Virus record (IMG/VR): IMGVR_UViG_3300021962_000819
Span: 1-20,427 of that record
From: a virus
DNA length: 20,427 bases
Strand: one strand, 5' to 3'
The position numbers and the translations under genes are program-made. Below are positions 8,691-14,036 of this stretch, one piece after another. Within the stretch, counting starts at the first letter, position 1, and each line of letters begins with the position of its first letter. The notes under the pieces were generated by a model, which ran no database searches, was not told where the DNA came from, and worked only from the letters and a program-made list of their open reading frames with translations.

Positions 8691-9065
8691 TCAGAAGGTG
8701 TACTTTACGCCAGCCTTCACGTTGGTCAGGAGGTTATCAACCTCAAAACCGTTGGTGGTCGAACCCCACACTTCACCGTAGATACCCAGACTATCGGTAG
8801 CGGCAATGTTGATGCCGACCTTACCAGACAGTTCAACTTCGCTATCGCCACCATCGGGAAGCACGAAGTTGGGACCGAGTTGAGCATAACCAGTCACGTT
8901 ACCACCCAGAGCACCTTCGACGCCCAGGTGAGTTTCAATGGTGCTACCACCATAGTTGCTACCAGCGAAACCTGAATTGGATTCAGCGTTAACGTAGGGT
9001 CCTGCCATTGCAGCACCAGCGAAAAGGGGAGCAGCAGCGAGTGCTGCGAATGCGGATTTAATCAT
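8691..9065 (-). CDS. Small outer-membrane beta-barrel-like secreted protein (paralogue)
   Basis: A 124-aa protein. The signal peptide is MIKSAFAALAAAPLFAGAAMA, with cleavage before GPYVN. The mature chain has repeated short beta strands (IETHLGVEG, VTGYAQLGPNF, VELSGKVGINI, LGIYGEVWGS) and a C-terminal VKAGVKYTF, a typical barrel end. It is a paralogue of the gene at 8223-8600. The start is supported by GAGGT 8 nt upstream. It is driven by the superimposed early/late promoter at 9183-9216 through a leader of about 110 nt that can form a hairpin. A host-surface role such as receptor masking or permeability change is possible but unproven. Confidence 0.78.
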   Translation of the reverse strand: MIKSAFAALAAAPLFAGAAMAGPYVNAESNSGFAGSNYGGSTIETHLGVEGALGGNVTGYAQLGPNFVLPDGGDSEVELSGKVGINIAATDSLGIYGEVWGSTTNGFEVDNLLTNVKAGVKYTF

Positions 9066-9114
9066 TTTAGATACCTCGTTATTTTCTCGCAGAATAATAT
9101 ACCTGCGGATGTAA

Positions 9115-9133
9115 AGAGACTCGACTTGTCTCT
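9115..9133 (-). other. Hairpin in the 5' leader of the barrel-like gene
   Basis: AGAGAC and GTCTCT form a 6-bp stem with loop AAGTCGA in the predicted leader RNA (minus strand). Only three U residues follow, so it is not a standard terminator. It may affect mRNA stability or translation. Confidence 0.45.
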
Positions 9134-9182
9134 GTTTAGTTCACGTCACTAGGCGAGTAGTTGAGGCTTCGTTTCGATCACT

Positions 9183-9190
9183 TATTTATA
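9183..9190 (-). promoter_or_regulatory. T4-type late promoter TATAAATA
   Basis: Exact TATAAATA on the minus strand, upstream of the barrel-like gene at 8691-9065. It overlaps the -10 box of a sigma70 promoter (9188-9193) by three bases, so the same site can serve both host and phage sigma factors. Confidence 0.7.
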
Positions 9191-9216
9191 ATACCAAGAA
9201 TCACCTGTCTTGTCAA
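9188..9216 (-). promoter_or_regulatory. Sigma70 (early) promoter TTGACA-17-TATTAT
   Basis: On the minus strand TTGACA (9211-9216, perfect) is followed after 17 nt by TATTAT (9188-9193, 5 of 6). The -35 box contains the TGA stop codon of hsp20. It should drive the barrel-like gene early in infection. Confidence 0.75.
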
Positions 9217-9668
9217 GAGATTTCGTAGACCTTTTTCTTTTGATGGTCTGGAATGACTTTCTCAAGTGAGATGGTCAGCATACCATTTGAAAACTGAACG
9301 TCTTTAACAATCACATCATCAGCAATATTGAACCCTCTGGTGAAGGATCTATTTGCTACTCCACGATGTAGATACTGAGCATCTTGTTCTGGTTGTGACT
9401 TAATAGATTCAATAATAAGGATATTGGATTCAGTAGTTACACTGATGTCATCCTTATCCCATCCAGCAAGTGCCATCTCAATTCTCCATTCGGTATTTGA
9501 ATCTTTAATCAAATTATATGGAGGATAGGAACCGCCAGGATGATTGGTGCCATATGAGTGCAGACGATTGAATACATCGTCCAGTCCTACACTATATCGA
9601 GTGACAGCATCCCTGATGCTATCAAGATCTTTCGTAGTGTAACGAACAATTTGATCGACGTTGGTCAT
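9213..9668 (-). CDS. hsp20: Small heat-shock protein Hsp20 (alpha-crystallin family)
   Basis: A 151-aa protein. An N-terminal helical region (about 1-45) is followed by YPPYNLIKD and an alpha-crystallin domain (about 50-140) with the WRIEMALAGWDKDDI strand pattern and the conserved G-x-L motif (NGMLTISLEK, 128-137). ATP-independent holdase chaperones of this family are a core feature of T4-like cyanophages, where a role in capsid assembly or protection of host proteins has been suggested. The ATG at 9666-9668 is decided by a strong AAGGAG 8 nt upstream; the longer frame to 9785 is non-coding leader. It diverges from the plus-strand secreted genes. Confidence 0.92.
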   Translation of the reverse strand: MTNVDQIVRYTTKDLDSIRDAVTRYSVGLDDVFNRLHSYGTNHPGGSYPPYNLIKDSNTEWRIEMALAGWDKDDISVTTESNILIIESIKSQPEQDAQYLHRGVANRSFTRGFNIADDVIVKDVQFSNGMLTISLEKVIPDHQKKKVYEIS

Positions 9669-9702
9669 TGTAGTTCTCCTTAAAAAGCGAGATTCGTTGT
9701 GT

Positions 9703-9719
9703 GGTCCCCGAAGGCAACC
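9703..9719 (-). other. UUCG-tetraloop hairpin in the hsp20 leader
   Basis: On the minus strand GGTTGCC-TTCG-GGGACC folds into a short stem with one bulged G, closed by C(UUCG)G, a very stable tetraloop. It sits about 35 nt upstream of the hsp20 ATG. It could block a nuclease or act as a temperature-sensitive element, but neither is shown. Confidence 0.5.
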
Positions 9720-9725
9720 GATAAT

Positions 9726-9753
9726 ATTTAACAAAATTACTTCCAAGTTGCAA
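9726..9753 (-). promoter_or_regulatory. Candidate sigma70 promoter for hsp20
   Basis: On the minus strand TTGCAA (9748-9753) is followed after 16 nt by TTAAAT (9726-9731). Both boxes match the consensus at 4 of 6 positions. The location before the hsp20 leader is sensible, but the match is weak. Confidence 0.3.
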
Positions 9754-9782
9754 CTACGGTTATCCACACCAGTAAACATTTT

Positions 9783-9790
9783 CATAAATA
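9783..9790 (+). promoter_or_regulatory. T4-type late promoter CATAAATA
   Basis: CATAAATA on the plus strand matches NATAAATA and ends 24 nt before the ATG of the first plus-strand secreted gene. This is the same spacing as at the left-edge gene. It is the only promoter seen for the three plus-strand genes. Confidence 0.65.
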
Positions 9791-9814
9791 GGATCGTAGT
9801 GTACTTACGAAGGA

Positions 9815-10294
9815 ATGAAAAAACTTATTCCTCTCGTTATGTTACTGATGACGGCACCTGCATATGCCGATGTTACACATAAACTGTCAACTTCAGTTCA
9901 ATTAACTGTTGATGCTGCTGCTTCACAAGCAACCCGTATTGGTTCAACTTATTCGGTAAGTGGCAACAACCTGACCATTACAACGGAGGGTGGACTTGGT
10001 TCACTTACTTCTGGTACTGCAGTTGGTTACACTCCAACCGACTATACAGCACCAAGCACAGCATTCACATTTACAGAATCTTTCATTCAGGGAGATAACG
10101 TCCCAACAGGAACAACCGTTACTAGCGGAGTCGTTGGTTCGCTTCCCGCATATGGAAACGTTACGACCACTGCTGGTGGGGTGGCTGGTTCTCTCGCTGG
10201 CACTATCACTACAGCTGGGGCGGTATCGCTAACTGCTGGTGGGGCAGGTACAAGTGCAACAGGGCAATTCGTGACAGAAATCACTGTCAAGTAA
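9815..10294 (+). CDS. Secreted Gly/Thr-rich protein of unknown function
   Basis: A 159-aa protein with a clear signal peptide (MKKLIPLVMLLMTAPAYA|DVTHK). The mature part is very rich in Gly, Thr, Ser and Ala with many short beta-strand patterns (SVSGNNLTITTEGGLG, GTITTAGAVSLTAGG) and almost no charge, as in extracellular fibre or surface-adhesin proteins. It has no recognised domain and no cysteine. The start is fixed by the signal peptide, although AAGGA abuts the ATG more closely than usual. It is the first of three plus-strand secreted genes downstream of the late promoter at 9783. Confidence 0.75.
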   Translation: MKKLIPLVMLLMTAPAYADVTHKLSTSVQLTVDAAASQATRIGSTYSVSGNNLTITTEGGLGSLTSGTAVGYTPTDYTAPSTAFTFTESFIQGDNVPTGTTVTSGVVGSLPAYGNVTTTAGGVAGSLAGTITTAGAVSLTAGGAGTSATGQFVTEITVK

Positions 10295-10305
10295 GTTGTA
10301 TAGAT

Positions 10306-10722
10306 ATGAAGAGAATACTTCTTGTGGTACTACTATCGGGATCGCCCGCTATGGCGGTCCCAGTTGTTCCTAACTTTACTCAAGGAACATTAACTTCCAC
10401 AACGACAACTAAATCAGTTGTCACTGAAACGATCAACTCCCGTGATTATAGAACAGGATGGGAATACACAATTACAGGTACGAACATTACGAATGGTGGG
10501 GCGAAAGTAAATCCATCCACAACAGTAACGTCAACCACGACAACAGGAACTCAATCCGCTCTGGATCTAAATTCACTTGGAAACTACACAATCCAAGACG
10601 CAACAAAATCCTGGCAGTTTACACAGACATATTCTGGTCCAGGTTTAGTAAACGAAACTATAATTCAAAGATCAACAGAAATAGAATCGGTCACAGAATC
10701 GGTGTCAGTATTCTCGCAGTAG
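10306..10722 (+). CDS. Secreted Thr-rich protein of unknown function
   Basis: A 138-aa protein with signal peptide MKRILLVVLLSGSPAMA|VPVVP. The mature part is rich in Thr/Ser with beta-strand character (GTLTSTTTTKSVVTETI, TGWEYTITGTNI) and ends in an acidic, alternating stretch (STEIESVTESVSVFSQ). The ending repeats an ESV unit, encoded by a 12-nt tandem duplication at 10683-10706. It starts 11 nt after the previous stop without a strong Shine-Dalgarno, so it is likely reached by coupling. Its 3' end overlaps the signal-peptide region of the next gene in another frame. The function is unknown. Confidence 0.72.
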   Translation: MKRILLVVLLSGSPAMAVPVVPNFTQGTLTSTTTTKSVVTETINSRDYRTGWEYTITGTNITNGGAKVNPSTTVTSTTTTGTQSALDLNSLGNYTIQDATKSWQFTQTYSGPGLVNETIIQRSTEIESVTESVSVFSQ

Positions 10723-11471
10723 GTCTTTATGGACTGCCCGCATATGCTCAGGATGTTGGGGGTGTATCTGCTACTGCTGCTCCTGTTGCTAATAGCAGTG
10801 GCAGCGTTACCAACCAGGCGATCCAGGTCTTACAGGGTCCGTATATTACAAATACCTACGGGGGTGGTGTATCCTGCCAAGGTCCAACGTTAAATATCAC
10901 ACCATTCATCACAGATAGCAAATCTAGGCAAGTACCCTACGAACAATATTATAACGATCCAGTCTATGATATGAGAGATCTGGATGATGATGGTGCACCA
11001 GATAACCCTGGCAATGTTCTATTCTACAAGCCAATCAGAACTGGTCAGAAAGATAGTTTATCTTTCAACTACGGTCTATCAGCAACCATATCAATACCAC
11101 TGGACTTCAGTCTACAGAGTAAATGTAGGGCAGCTGCTGATGCTCAGACAAAAATGCAAAACCAATTAATTGCTAACAAGAGATTGGATTTTGAGATTGC
11201 TCGTTTAAAGAACTGTGGTGAACTGATGAAACAAGGTATTATGTTTCACCCAAAGTCACCATACTATGCAATCTGTGCAGATGTGGTATTAGTCACTCCT
11301 AAGATACCCGTAGCGAATCACACGCACACTATTTCAGTCCCCGCTTCAACTGCTTCAAAGACTTCGTTAAATCCGACACAGCGCGGTTCCGATCCCTCTG
11401 AGACAGGATACGTTCCCTTACACTCTCACGGGGCGGTTCCTTCCCCCGTGCCTTCTGCAACTTCGCAATAA
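10671..11471 (+). CDS. Secreted protein with non-canonical start (probable AUC)
   Basis: The frame encodes a good signal peptide, basic NRNRIGHRIG then VSILAVGLYGLPAYA|QDVGG, followed by a mature protein of about 240 aa with SCQGPTLNI, an acidic turn (DLDDDGAPDNPG), a C-rich helical part (SKCRAAADAQTK … LKNCGELM) and a His-bearing tail (HTHTISV, PLHSHGAV). No ATG, GTG or TTG exists in frame between the upstream shadow frame and the signal peptide. The first candidate is ATC at 10671, with others at 10686, 10698 and ATT at 10710. The start coordinate is therefore a guess. The family is unknown. Its last 143 nt overlap the opposite-strand gene ending at 11329. Confidence 0.65.
   Translation: MNRNRIGHRIGVSILAVGLYGLPAYAQDVGGVSATAAPVANSSGSVTNQAIQVLQGPYITNTYGGGVSCQGPTLNITPFITDSKSRQVPYEQYYNDPVYDMRDLDDDGAPDNPGNVLFYKPIRTGQKDSLSFNYGLSATISIPLDFSLQSKCRAAADAQTKMQNQLIANKRLDFEIARLKNCGELMKQGIMFHPKSPYYAICADVVLVTPKIPVANHTHTISVPASTASKTSLNPTQRGSDPSETGYVPLHSHGAVPSPVPSATSQ
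10683..10706 (+). repeat. 12-nt imperfect tandem repeat
   Basis: AGAATCGGTCAC is followed directly by AGAATCGGTGTC. The repeat encodes the ESVTESV end of the upstream protein and the RIGHRIG n-region of the downstream signal peptide, so one duplication shaped both proteins. Confidence 0.7.
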
Positions 11472-12093
11472 TCTTTTTGATTGTCGGTTTAATCAACTTC
11501 AACAAAAAGTCCGCGAAAGGTTTTGCCAAGAGTGCTGAAGTAGTTGCAACTAGAGCAATTGATGCTGTAGTGGTAACTGCTTCAATGGGTGGCAGCAGAG
11601 ATTGCTCGGGAGTTATAGGTTGCTCAGGCAATACTTTAACGGGAGTTATAGGTTGCTGAGAATTCTCCTTGGTAGTATTCCCATTCTCGGATGAATTTAC
11701 GACAGCAGTGTTGATCTGTGCTGCACGTCTTGCGGCATCTAAAGCATCTGCCTTCGTCTGTTCGTCAGGTTCCGATTGCAATTTCGGGGGAACAACCTTA
11801 GGTCTGCTGAAGGTCATATCATTGGGGTTGTATTCAATCGGATTGTATGATGGCATCGTTCCATCACACAAAACCATATTACCCCTAGGATCTTGTGTAG
11901 GTAGATCCTTGTTATTGTTCTCTCTGGTCTCCACACAACCAGGAACTTGCATAATAGGAGTTCCTATAGTCTCAGTAACTATTGGAGTTCTCGGTATCAC
12001 AGGAGAAATCTCTGGCACTGCTACCGTAATTGGAGCAACACCAGAGATTCCAACATCAAGATTTGGTATACTTACATCCCGTATATCAGGCAT
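11329..12093 (-). CDS. Proline-rich protein with a membrane segment, unknown function
   Basis: A 254-aa protein starting MPDIRDVSIPNLDVG. Residues 1-55 are Pro/Val/Ile-rich (SGVAPITVAVPEISPVIPRT). The middle is polar, with a duplicated QPITP unit, and a hydrophobic segment follows (TTTASIALVATTSALLAKP, about 175-195). The C-terminus is strongly basic and helical (KKIIAKLQKARGKE…RERILSQRDRNRAVSD). One membrane span with a basic cytoplasmic tail is likely. The ATG overlaps the stop of the 35-aa gene as TGATG, with GAGG upstream. It is the last gene of the late operon starting at 12894, and its 3' end overlaps the plus-strand secreted gene by 143 nt. Confidence 0.75.
   Translation of the reverse strand: MPDIRDVSIPNLDVGISGVAPITVAVPEISPVIPRTPIVTETIGTPIMQVPGCVETRENNNKDLPTQDPRGNMVLCDGTMPSYNPIEYNPNDMTFSRPKVVPPKLQSEPDEQTKADALDAARRAAQINTAVVNSSENGNTTKENSQQPITPVKVLPEQPITPEQSLLPPIEAVTTTASIALVATTSALLAKPFADFLLKLIKPTIKKIIAKLQKARGKEPPRESVRERILSQRDRNRAVSDLTKSLKQLKRGLK
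11427..11450. other. GC-rich hairpin in the convergent overlap
   Basis: CACGGGG and CCCCGTG form a perfect 7-bp stem around a 10-nt loop, inside the region where two convergent genes overlap. No U-tract follows on either strand, so it is not a typical terminator, but its placement would suit stalling of converging transcription. Confidence 0.4.
11607..11657. repeat. 18-nt direct repeat, 33-nt period
   Basis: CGGGAGTTATAGGTTGCT occurs at 11607-11624 and again at 11640-11657. It encodes the repeated QPITP unit of the minus-strand proline-rich protein and looks like a simple in-frame duplication. Confidence 0.8.
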
Positions 12094-12200
12094 CAATCCT
12101 CAGTAAAAAAACCAACGATTCCAGAAAACAAGTGGAAGAAGAAAACATATAAAAAGAACTTCCCTTCGGTATCATTCTTCTTCCTTCTGCTAGTAGTCAT
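12093..12200 (-). CDS. 35-aa single-span membrane protein
   Basis: A small gene reading MTTSRRKKNDTEGKFF then LYVFFFHLFSGIVGFFTED. The N-terminus is strongly basic (SRRKK) and the second half is one hydrophobic aromatic span, so an N-in inner-membrane topology is expected. The TGA stop overlaps the ATG of the next gene as TGATG, a classic coupling junction. It fills the only sizeable gap in the late operon. There is no strong Shine-Dalgarno. The function is unknown; the size and shape also fit small phage lysis or membrane-stress peptides, but this is inference. Confidence 0.6.
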   Translation of the reverse strand: MTTSRRKKNDTEGKFFLYVFFFHLFSGIVGFFTED

Positions 12201-12227
12201 AGTATATGTTTATAGCTACAATATATA

Positions 12228-12527
12228 TCAGAAGGGAATTGCAGGACCAGACAGGATTGTTTTGTTTTGTAACGGTAATGCACCGCCAACTTTGGGAATG
12301 GATGTCTTAACCAGATTACCGATCATAGGTTTTACTGCATTGATTGCACCCTCGGTTGCTGCTTTAGTAACAACATCCTTAAGTTTCTTCTCTGCTAGTT
12401 CTGCTGCCTTGTCGGTAGCAGATTGAATGATCGCTTCCCTCTTAGCATAGACAGTAACACCAACCCCAACCAATGCCAGGTTCATACCAAACGATGCTAG
12501 GGCGAGCAAGTTAATTAGTTTCTGCAT
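12228..12527 (-). CDS. Membrane-anchored helical protein, unknown function
   Basis: A 99-aa protein starting MQKLINLLALASFGMN. Residues about 3-27 form a hydrophobic anchor (…LALVGVGVTVYAK). A long alanine/lysine/glutamate amphipathic helix follows (SATDKAAELAEKKLKDVVTK), then a Pro/Gly-rich end (NKTILSGPAIPF). The ATG at 12525-12527 lies 4 nt after the previous stop, and the longer frame upstream is a shadow of the neighbouring gene. It has no Shine-Dalgarno, so coupling is likely. It is the second gene of the late membrane operon. Confidence 0.75.
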   Translation of the reverse strand: MQKLINLLALASFGMNLALVGVGVTVYAKREAIIQSATDKAAELAEKKLKDVVTKAATEGAINAVKPMIGNLVKTSIPKVGGALPLQNKTILSGPAIPF

Positions 12528-12531
12528 AAGA

Positions 12532-12894
12532 TTATGTGCGAGGTTTAACGTAACCTTCCTGAGGTTCTTCACCACCATCTTCCTTCGGTTCATCTTCCCA
12601 AATAGGACGAACAGAAGGTTCTTCTTCATCTTTAGGTTTGGCATAAACTGGTGTTGCATCACCAGTTGGTGTATTGGTGCCATTACCAGTATTTTTTGCT
12701 GCAGCAATACCGAATCCAGCGAGAGATCCAGAGAATACAGAGGCAATAAAAGTGGGATCAAAATCGAGAATCTTCTGCCCAGATGGCAGGCGGAAATAAG
12801 ATGCAGTCAATAATGATGCGCTCCAAACCAGGATTGAAACTTTTATCAAATCAGATAACCATTCTCTTTTCTTTTCGTGGTCTTCGTTTTCCAT
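12532..12894 (-). CDS. Membrane protein with acidic tail, unknown function
   Basis: A 120-aa protein. It has a charged N-terminus (MENEDHEKKREWLSDLIK), a first hydrophobic segment (VSILVWSASLLTASYF), a second around ASVFSGSLAGFGIAAA, and then a disordered acidic Pro/Glu-rich tail (KPKDEEEPSVRPIWEDEPKE). Two membrane spans with both ends in the cytoplasm is the simplest topology. The late promoter AATAAATA at 12921-12928 lies 26 nt upstream of the ATG, making this the lead gene of a four-gene late operon ending at 11329. No family is recognised. Confidence 0.75.
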   Translation of the reverse strand: MENEDHEKKREWLSDLIKVSILVWSASLLTASYFRLPSGQKILDFDPTFIASVFSGSLAGFGIAAAKNTGNGTNTPTGDATPVYAKPKDEEEPSVRPIWEDEPKEDGGEEPQEGYVKPRT

Positions 12895-12919
12895 TTATTT
12901 AACATAAACGTTTGACACA

Positions 12920-13039
12920 CTATTTATTTTTTGGAGCATTGCAATCATTGCAGTAATAAGAAAACCCCCATCTAAAGGTTTTCACTACTTGATAGTGATC
13001 TTTATCCAGGGGTTTTTCTATGTCACATTTACTACAAAT
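12920..13039 (-). CDS. Small zinc-ribbon protein, probable AUU start
   Basis: A 39-aa frame with CSKC and CNDC pairs separated by 24 residues (CSKCDIEKPLDKDHYQ … FSYYCNDCNAPKNK). This is the C-x2-C … C-x2-C pattern of small phage zinc fingers related to HNH/endonuclease VII ribbons, but without catalytic His residues. The start is uncertain. ATT at 13037-13039 overlaps the upstream stop by 8 nt (ATTTGTAG), exactly as ATG does at two other junctions in this window. The only in-frame ATG is at 13112-13114, deep in the upstream gene. It probably binds nucleic acid or a protein partner. Confidence 0.55.
   Translation of the reverse strand: MCSKCDIEKPLDKDHYQVVKTFRWGFSYYCNDCNAPKNK
12921..12928 (-). 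promoter_or_regulatory. T4-type late promoter AATAAATA
   Basis: AATAAATA on the minus strand, 26 nt upstream of the ATG at 12894, overlaps the last codon region of the zinc-ribbon gene. It would start a late transcript for the four membrane/proline-rich genes down to 11329. Confidence 0.6.
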
Positions 13040-13208
13040 CCTTGTGCTGCTTTTTACGGACTCGTTTGAGTTCTTTGAGTTCTTCTTTAATGCGTTTGTA
13101 AGCAGTCTCAGCATCAATCTTGTCTCCAAGTTCCATTGCAATAATTATATCTACCCTAGTACCAAAATGTGCTAGGGCAGTTTCAAATTTGTCTAAATCC
13201 TCATACAT
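13032..13208 (-). CDS. Conserved-type phage hypothetical, 58 aa
   Basis: The protein reads MYEDLDKFETALAHFG then a predicted helix pair, with a lysine-rich end (EELKELKRVRKKQHKDL). It is almost entirely alpha-helical and may form a coiled coil. The ATG at 13206-13208 overlaps the regA stop by 8 nt (ATGTATGA), so translation is likely coupled to RegA; a TTG further upstream is not needed. Similar short helical proteins follow regA in other T4-like cyanophages as far as I recall. The function is unknown. Confidence 0.72.
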   Translation of the reverse strand: MYEDLDKFETALAHFGTRVDIIIAMELGDKIDAETAYKRIKEELKELKRVRKKQHKDL

Positions 13209-13635
13209 CAGTAGCAGCCTTTTTCTTGCCAATGTTGTATTTAGATTCCAGAATCCATTCGCCTTTGTCTTTGAAAGCGATAACTTTAATCTGATTCAAC
13301 GGAGCGATGTCTTCGATCTGCTCGTCTGCAACGATACCAACCAGTCCCCAATCGGAAAGAAGTTTGGTAATACGATTTCTACGCTGAACATCGTTGATTG
13401 TAAGGTTTGCGTGTTTGCCATCAAGGGCAAACAGTTCCTTAAAATGTACGATGTAGTATCTACCTTTCTTATGTAAGATATGGCAGGACTGAAACAGTTT
13501 CTTTTCTTTACGAGAAGCAACACCAATACGAGTAAGAGTTTCTCTAATCTTCAGAAAGTCATCTGGTTGTTTAAGAGTAACTTCCACCATCATATCAGGT
13601 GACCAGCTCAATTCGATGGATTTTTCATCCGTCAT
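13201..13635 (-). CDS. regA: RegA translational repressor
   Basis: A 144-aa protein whose residues about 16-140 match T4 RegA closely in pattern: VEVTLKQPDDFLKIRETLTR, SCHILHKKGRYYIVHFKELF, NDVQRRNRITKLLSDWGL. RegA binds the initiator region of early phage mRNAs and represses their translation, including replication genes. This version has about 15 extra N-terminal residues (MTDEKSIELSWSPDM) relative to T4. The ATG overlaps the gp62 stop as ATGA, preserving the T4 gene order 45-44-62-regA-43, although other genes are inserted here. Confidence 0.93.
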   Translation of the reverse strand: MTDEKSIELSWSPDMMVEVTLKQPDDFLKIRETLTRIGVASRKEKKLFQSCHILHKKGRYYIVHFKELFALDGKHANLTINDVQRRNRITKLLSDWGLVGIVADEQIEDIAPLNQIKVIAFKDKGEWILESKYNIGKKKAATDV

Positions 13636-14033
13636 TGTCTTCCTCCAGTATTCATCTTTTGTTTGATCAAATCAATTTGTTCTTTGGTCAGAATTCGTAA
13701 CGCATCCCGTGCCTTTTCATCTGAATACTTGAAGTAGTCTTTGATGAGAGCAAGATCATCAATCTTCTCTTTCTTTTGCCAGGGTGAGAAACGTTTTTTT
13801 CGTCTCAGACTATTTAGATAAAATAGATATTGGAGGTCTTTGTCTAGGTTGTATAACCTATTCATCTCGTTAGCATAGAGGACACTATCCATATGATAAG
13901 ACAACATCCTGTTGACAATGTAAGGAGGATAATGTTTTTTCCAACCAGGATCATCGGAATCTAGTAGATTTTCCTTAGAAAAATTAACAGAATTTAGATA
14001 GTCCTTGAGAGGATAGTCACTACGAGAACTCAT
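13632..14033 (-). CDS. gp62: Clamp loader small subunit gp62
   Basis: A 133-aa protein, shorter than T4 gp62 (187 aa) but typical of cyanophages. Recognisable parts are the N-terminal DYPLKDYLNSVN, the conserved PPYIVNRMLSYHMDSVLYANEMN (about 36-58, key P37, N41, R42) and the helical KKEKIDDLALIKDYF. gp62 joins four gp44 subunits to load the gp45 clamp. The position directly before regA confirms the call. The ATG comes 3 nt after the dam stop. Confidence 0.9.
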   Translation of the reverse strand: MSSRSDYPLKDYLNSVNFSKENLLDSDDPGWKKHYPPYIVNRMLSYHMDSVLYANEMNRLYNLDKDLQYLFYLNSLRRKKRFSPWQKKEKIDDLALIKDYFKYSDEKARDALRILTKEQIDLIKQKMNTGGRQ

Positions 14034-14036
14034 AAA

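Noticed and set aside
11427-11450. Bidirectional transcription terminator
   Set aside because: The 7-bp stem is perfect but no U-tract follows on either strand, so it is kept only as a hairpin.
12114-12188. Minus-strand 24-aa frame starting at an ATG with AGGAAG upstream
   Set aside because: It overlaps the 35-aa gene in another frame, lacks a protein-like pattern, and does not end in a coupling junction.
12107-12246. Plus-strand frame with a hydrophobic run (FFFLLLVVIVYVYS) that looks like a membrane protein
   Set aside because: It has no start codon near the segment and continues as the antisense of the minus-strand gene ending at 12228; the minus-strand 35-aa gene explains the interval better.
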